Part shown: positions 62,179 through 64,000 of the stretch, piece after piece | How positions within the stretch are numbered: position 1 is the first letter of the stretch | How the letters are laid out: the number at the start of each line of letters is the position of its first letter | Source of the DNA: Spirosoma agri | GTDB taxonomy: Bacteria > Bacteroidota > Bacteroidia > Cytophagales > Spirosomataceae | Reading direction: 5' to 3' | NCBI RefSeq assembly: GCF_010747415.1 | Contig: NZ_JAAGNZ010000001.1 | Location: 1,364,001 to 1,428,000 of the forward strand | DNA: 64,000 nucleotides | Made by a program: the position numbers and the translations under genes | The notes under the pieces: generated by a model | What the model was told of the DNA's origin: nothing | Database searches by the model: none | Seen by the model: only the letters and a program-made list of their open reading frames with translations

Positions 62179-63039
62179 ATGAGCATCTTTTCAAATCCCA
62201 GCTGGATTGCCCCATATGCCTATCCATTTACTAGTATTGATCAGGTACCTCAAGCAGTTTTTGATGAGATAAATGGTCGCCTGGATAAAGTTATTAGTAC
62301 AAAACCACTGGTGTCTATTTTGATTGCTGCTTATAATGAAGAGATTAATATTCTTCGTATGATCAGCACGCTGTCAGCGCTAGATACCAGAATCCCTTTC
62401 GAAATCATCGTTGTCAATAACAATTCAGGCGATAGAACGCAGGAAACAATTGACAAACTACATATCAAGCGTTTTTTTCAACCAGTACAGGGTTGTGGAC
62501 CGGCCCGTCAGTTGGGTCAGGAAATGGCTTTAGGCACCTATATTTTGCTAGCTGATGCCGATTGCCTGTATCCACCAAATTGGTTGGATGAAATGATGGG
62601 GCAGTTACGCCGTCCTGGCGTTGTTTGTGTTTATGGGCGATACTCGTTCATCGGCTCTTCCGCGATCCCAAGATGGCAGCTGTTCCTGCACGAAACGCTA
62701 AAGGATATGATAGCTGAGATTCGACACATTAAACGCCCTTACCTAAACGCCTATGGAATCAGCATGGGTTACATACGGGAAGTAGCTTTAAAAGCCGGTG
62801 GGTACATTGATCACAATACCCGGGGTGATGACGGTCGATTGTGTTTTGATATGATGCCTTACGGCCGAGTAATACAAATGAAAACTCGCTCCGCTCGCGT
62901 ATGGACAGGTCCCCGTACATTATTACAAGACGGTACAATCTGGAATAGCTTGAAAATACGTATCGGAAAAGAAGTCAAACAGGCATTGTCTTACCTCACG
63001 CCACACCCACCTCACAATACCAAAACATCGGCTAATTAA
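62179..63039 (+). CDS. Family 2 glycosyltransferase
   Basis: A 286-residue GT-A glycosyltransferase. The nucleotide-sugar motif is VSILIAAYNEEINILRMIST, followed by FEIIVVNNNSGDRTQE. The metal-binding motif is LLADADCLYPPNWLDEM. A GDDGRLCFDM motif lies where the acceptor/catalytic base is expected. No membrane segment is visible. It may act in surface glycan or lipid glycosylation; the sugar is unknown. The codon use is more AT-rich than most of the window. Confidence 0.9.
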   Translation: MSIFSNPSWIAPYAYPFTSIDQVPQAVFDEINGRLDKVISTKPLVSILIAAYNEEINILRMISTLSALDTRIPFEIIVVNNNSGDRTQETIDKLHIKRFFQPVQGCGPARQLGQEMALGTYILLADADCLYPPNWLDEMMGQLRRPGVVCVYGRYSFIGSSAIPRWQLFLHETLKDMIAEIRHIKRPYLNAYGISMGYIREVALKAGGYIDHNTRGDDGRLCFDMMPYGRVIQMKTRSARVWTGPRTLLQDGTIWNSLKIRIGKEVKQALSYLTPHPPHNTKTSAN

Positions 63040-63151
63040 CCTTGTTATTAACTTCGTCCGCTTAAGAACCTGTATGGTCCGTTTGACAATACAGGTCGAA
63101 TAACCATAATGCCAACAAGTCTCATATCTTCCCGGTTGACGGAAAACTAGT

Positions 63152-63174
63152 AAACCCGCTTACTCGTCGGGTTT
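63152..63174. terminator. Bidirectional terminator
   Basis: A 7-bp stem (63152-63158 with 63168-63174) with a T-run on the plus strand, between the glycosyltransferase and the convergent gene at 63215. Confidence 0.7.
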
Positions 63175-63214
63175 TGTTCGAGTAGGCGATACAAATCAAC
63201 TGATTTAATTGCCC

Positions 63215-63874
63215 TCAAACCTCATTATCTGTCGAAAACAATTTTATCGTTTCCCACGAAAAAGGGAACCAGGTACCACTATTGGCATCGAATACCTCGG
63301 TCGCAGATTGACAGGGGAACAGCTTGTAGTCGAACTTAGGGTAATCGTTGACCAGATAACCAGGATAATAGTACGCTTTCCGTTGCTGGCGGGCGTAATT
63401 GATCTTCATGAGCATTAAAAACTTGCCCAAACTTTGTTTACGATAGGCAGGGTCGTAAAAATTCATGATGCCTGCAATGCTTTGCGAACCGTTGTCGAAA
63501 ATGCCTGCTGCAATCAATTTGTTTTCATCTCTAACCTCAACGACATACGTGTCAAACACGGTGTAAACGGGACCATCCAGTAAGCAGGACTCGACCGAAT
63601 CAGGGGCATCGAAATTTATGGCACTTCTGTAAGTTGCGTAAAGATTTACTATCTCTTCCGTAAGAGTAAAGGGCTTGACTTCCACCGAAAATTTCTCGTT
63701 AATTCGAAGAAGCCTCAACTGATCAGTACCATATTGAACACTCGCCAGAGCTAAACGTAGCCAGTGTACGGAGTATAATGTGTCGTCAAATAACACGTAA
63801 CGGCACGTGAAAATGTTCTGCTGCATCCGAAAATAACCCATACTCAGGCATAAATCCAACTTATTCCCCGTCAT
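63215..63874 (-). CDS. Arginyl-tRNA--protein transferase (ATE/Bpt)-like protein
   Basis: A 219-residue protein similar to the C-terminal GNAT-like half of Ate1/Bpt transferases: GIMNFYDPAYRKQSLGKFLM, RKAYYYPGYLVNDYPKFDYK. The N-terminal GYFRMQQNIFTCRYVLF resembles the N-terminal part of short bacterial relatives. The classical N-terminal Cys cluster is missing. It could transfer an amino acid from tRNA to proteins (N-end rule) or act as an unrelated acyltransferase. There is no Clp adaptor gene next to it, though ClpXP is encoded in this window. Confidence 0.75.
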   Translation of the reverse strand: MTGNKLDLCLSMGYFRMQQNIFTCRYVLFDDTLYSVHWLRLALASVQYGTDQLRLLRINEKFSVEVKPFTLTEEIVNLYATYRSAINFDAPDSVESCLLDGPVYTVFDTYVVEVRDENKLIAAGIFDNGSQSIAGIMNFYDPAYRKQSLGKFLMLMKINYARQQRKAYYYPGYLVNDYPKFDYKLFPCQSATEVFDANSGTWFPFSWETIKLFSTDNEV

Positions 63875-64000
63875 CGTTTAGTGCGTCTTACAACTGAAAT
63901 TATTGGCAATTCTCAAGTTAGCATGAAGGATCAAAGACCAGTCGGGTTTAGCTGATTTTTCGATTCGTCGCTGGTAGTTGTTGGTAGGTTAGGCATCCCA

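Overview
The window is a chromosomal segment of a Bacteroidota member, most likely of the Cytophagales and close to Spirosoma or its relatives. The grounds are: a SusC/SusD pair, many Bacteroidota-type lipoproteins with a Cys right after the signal, DUF5683 next to dapB and lepB, an acetyl/succinyl-ornithine carbamoyltransferase in place of classical ArgF, a Bat-type VWA/TPR pair, promoters of the TTTG-N19-TAnnTTTG type, and few Shine-Dalgarno sequences. Base composition is about half G+C and even. Species cannot be fixed from the sequence alone. I see no CRISPR array, rRNA, prophage or intact insertion sequence.

Layout. 1-6.3 kb: the 3' end of an outer-membrane beta-barrel gene, an NlpC/P60 peptidase, and a minus-strand arginine block (argD, carbamoyltransferase, argB). 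6.4-9.5 kb: an alpha/beta hydrolase and three tandem paralogous lipoproteins. 9.6-12 kb: clpX and clpP with a long palindrome between them. 12.2-18.9 kb: an XRE regulator, a lone CzcA-type RND pump, and a signalling cluster (LytTR/pseudo-receiver, single-domain receiver, histidine kinase). 18.9-24.2 kb: an FAD oxidoreductase, a GH13-like enzyme, and a radical SAM/SPASM gene whose 5' end is duplicated around a small xisH-xisI cassette. 24.4-30.4 kb: parA-parB, a collagen-like lipoprotein, DUF5683, dapB, lepB. 30.4-41 kb: amidase, ung, apaG, methyltransferase, a heme/copper monooxygenase-like lipoprotein, a ScfR-type regulator, aconitase, a CHRD lipoprotein and a GNAT. 41.6-48.9 kb: a small glycan locus (SusC, SusD, KduI, GH88) for unsaturated uronates. 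49-64 kb: OsmC, hemW with a tiny Cys-rich gene before it, cdaA, rnz with a STAS protein, purC, thiolase, a VWA/TPR pair, tRNA-Ser and tRNA-Pro, a glycosyltransferase and an arginyl-transferase-like protein.

How genes work together. The arg genes supply the middle steps of acylated ornithine/arginine synthesis; residue 90 of the carbamoyltransferase suggests that the succinyl variant is used. ParA/ParB, DapB and LepB form a housekeeping block. SusCD would import oligosaccharides, GH88 would free the unsaturated uronate, and KduI would isomerise it; no lyase is present here.

Most noteworthy. (1) A degenerate xisH-xisI cassette sits between two 64-bp copies of the start of a radical SAM gene, with a 16-nt GC-rich insertion exactly at the XisH catalytic E-x-K codons. 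(2) Three very long intergenic palindromes share a conserved apex but have unrelated, still self-complementary arms. (3) A lipoprotein joins a CX4CH motif to a complete set of PHM-type copper ligands. (4) A LytTR protein has inverted domain order, with Glu in place of the phospho-acceptor Asp. (5) Two real genes below the usual length cutoff lie at 50114 and 54067.
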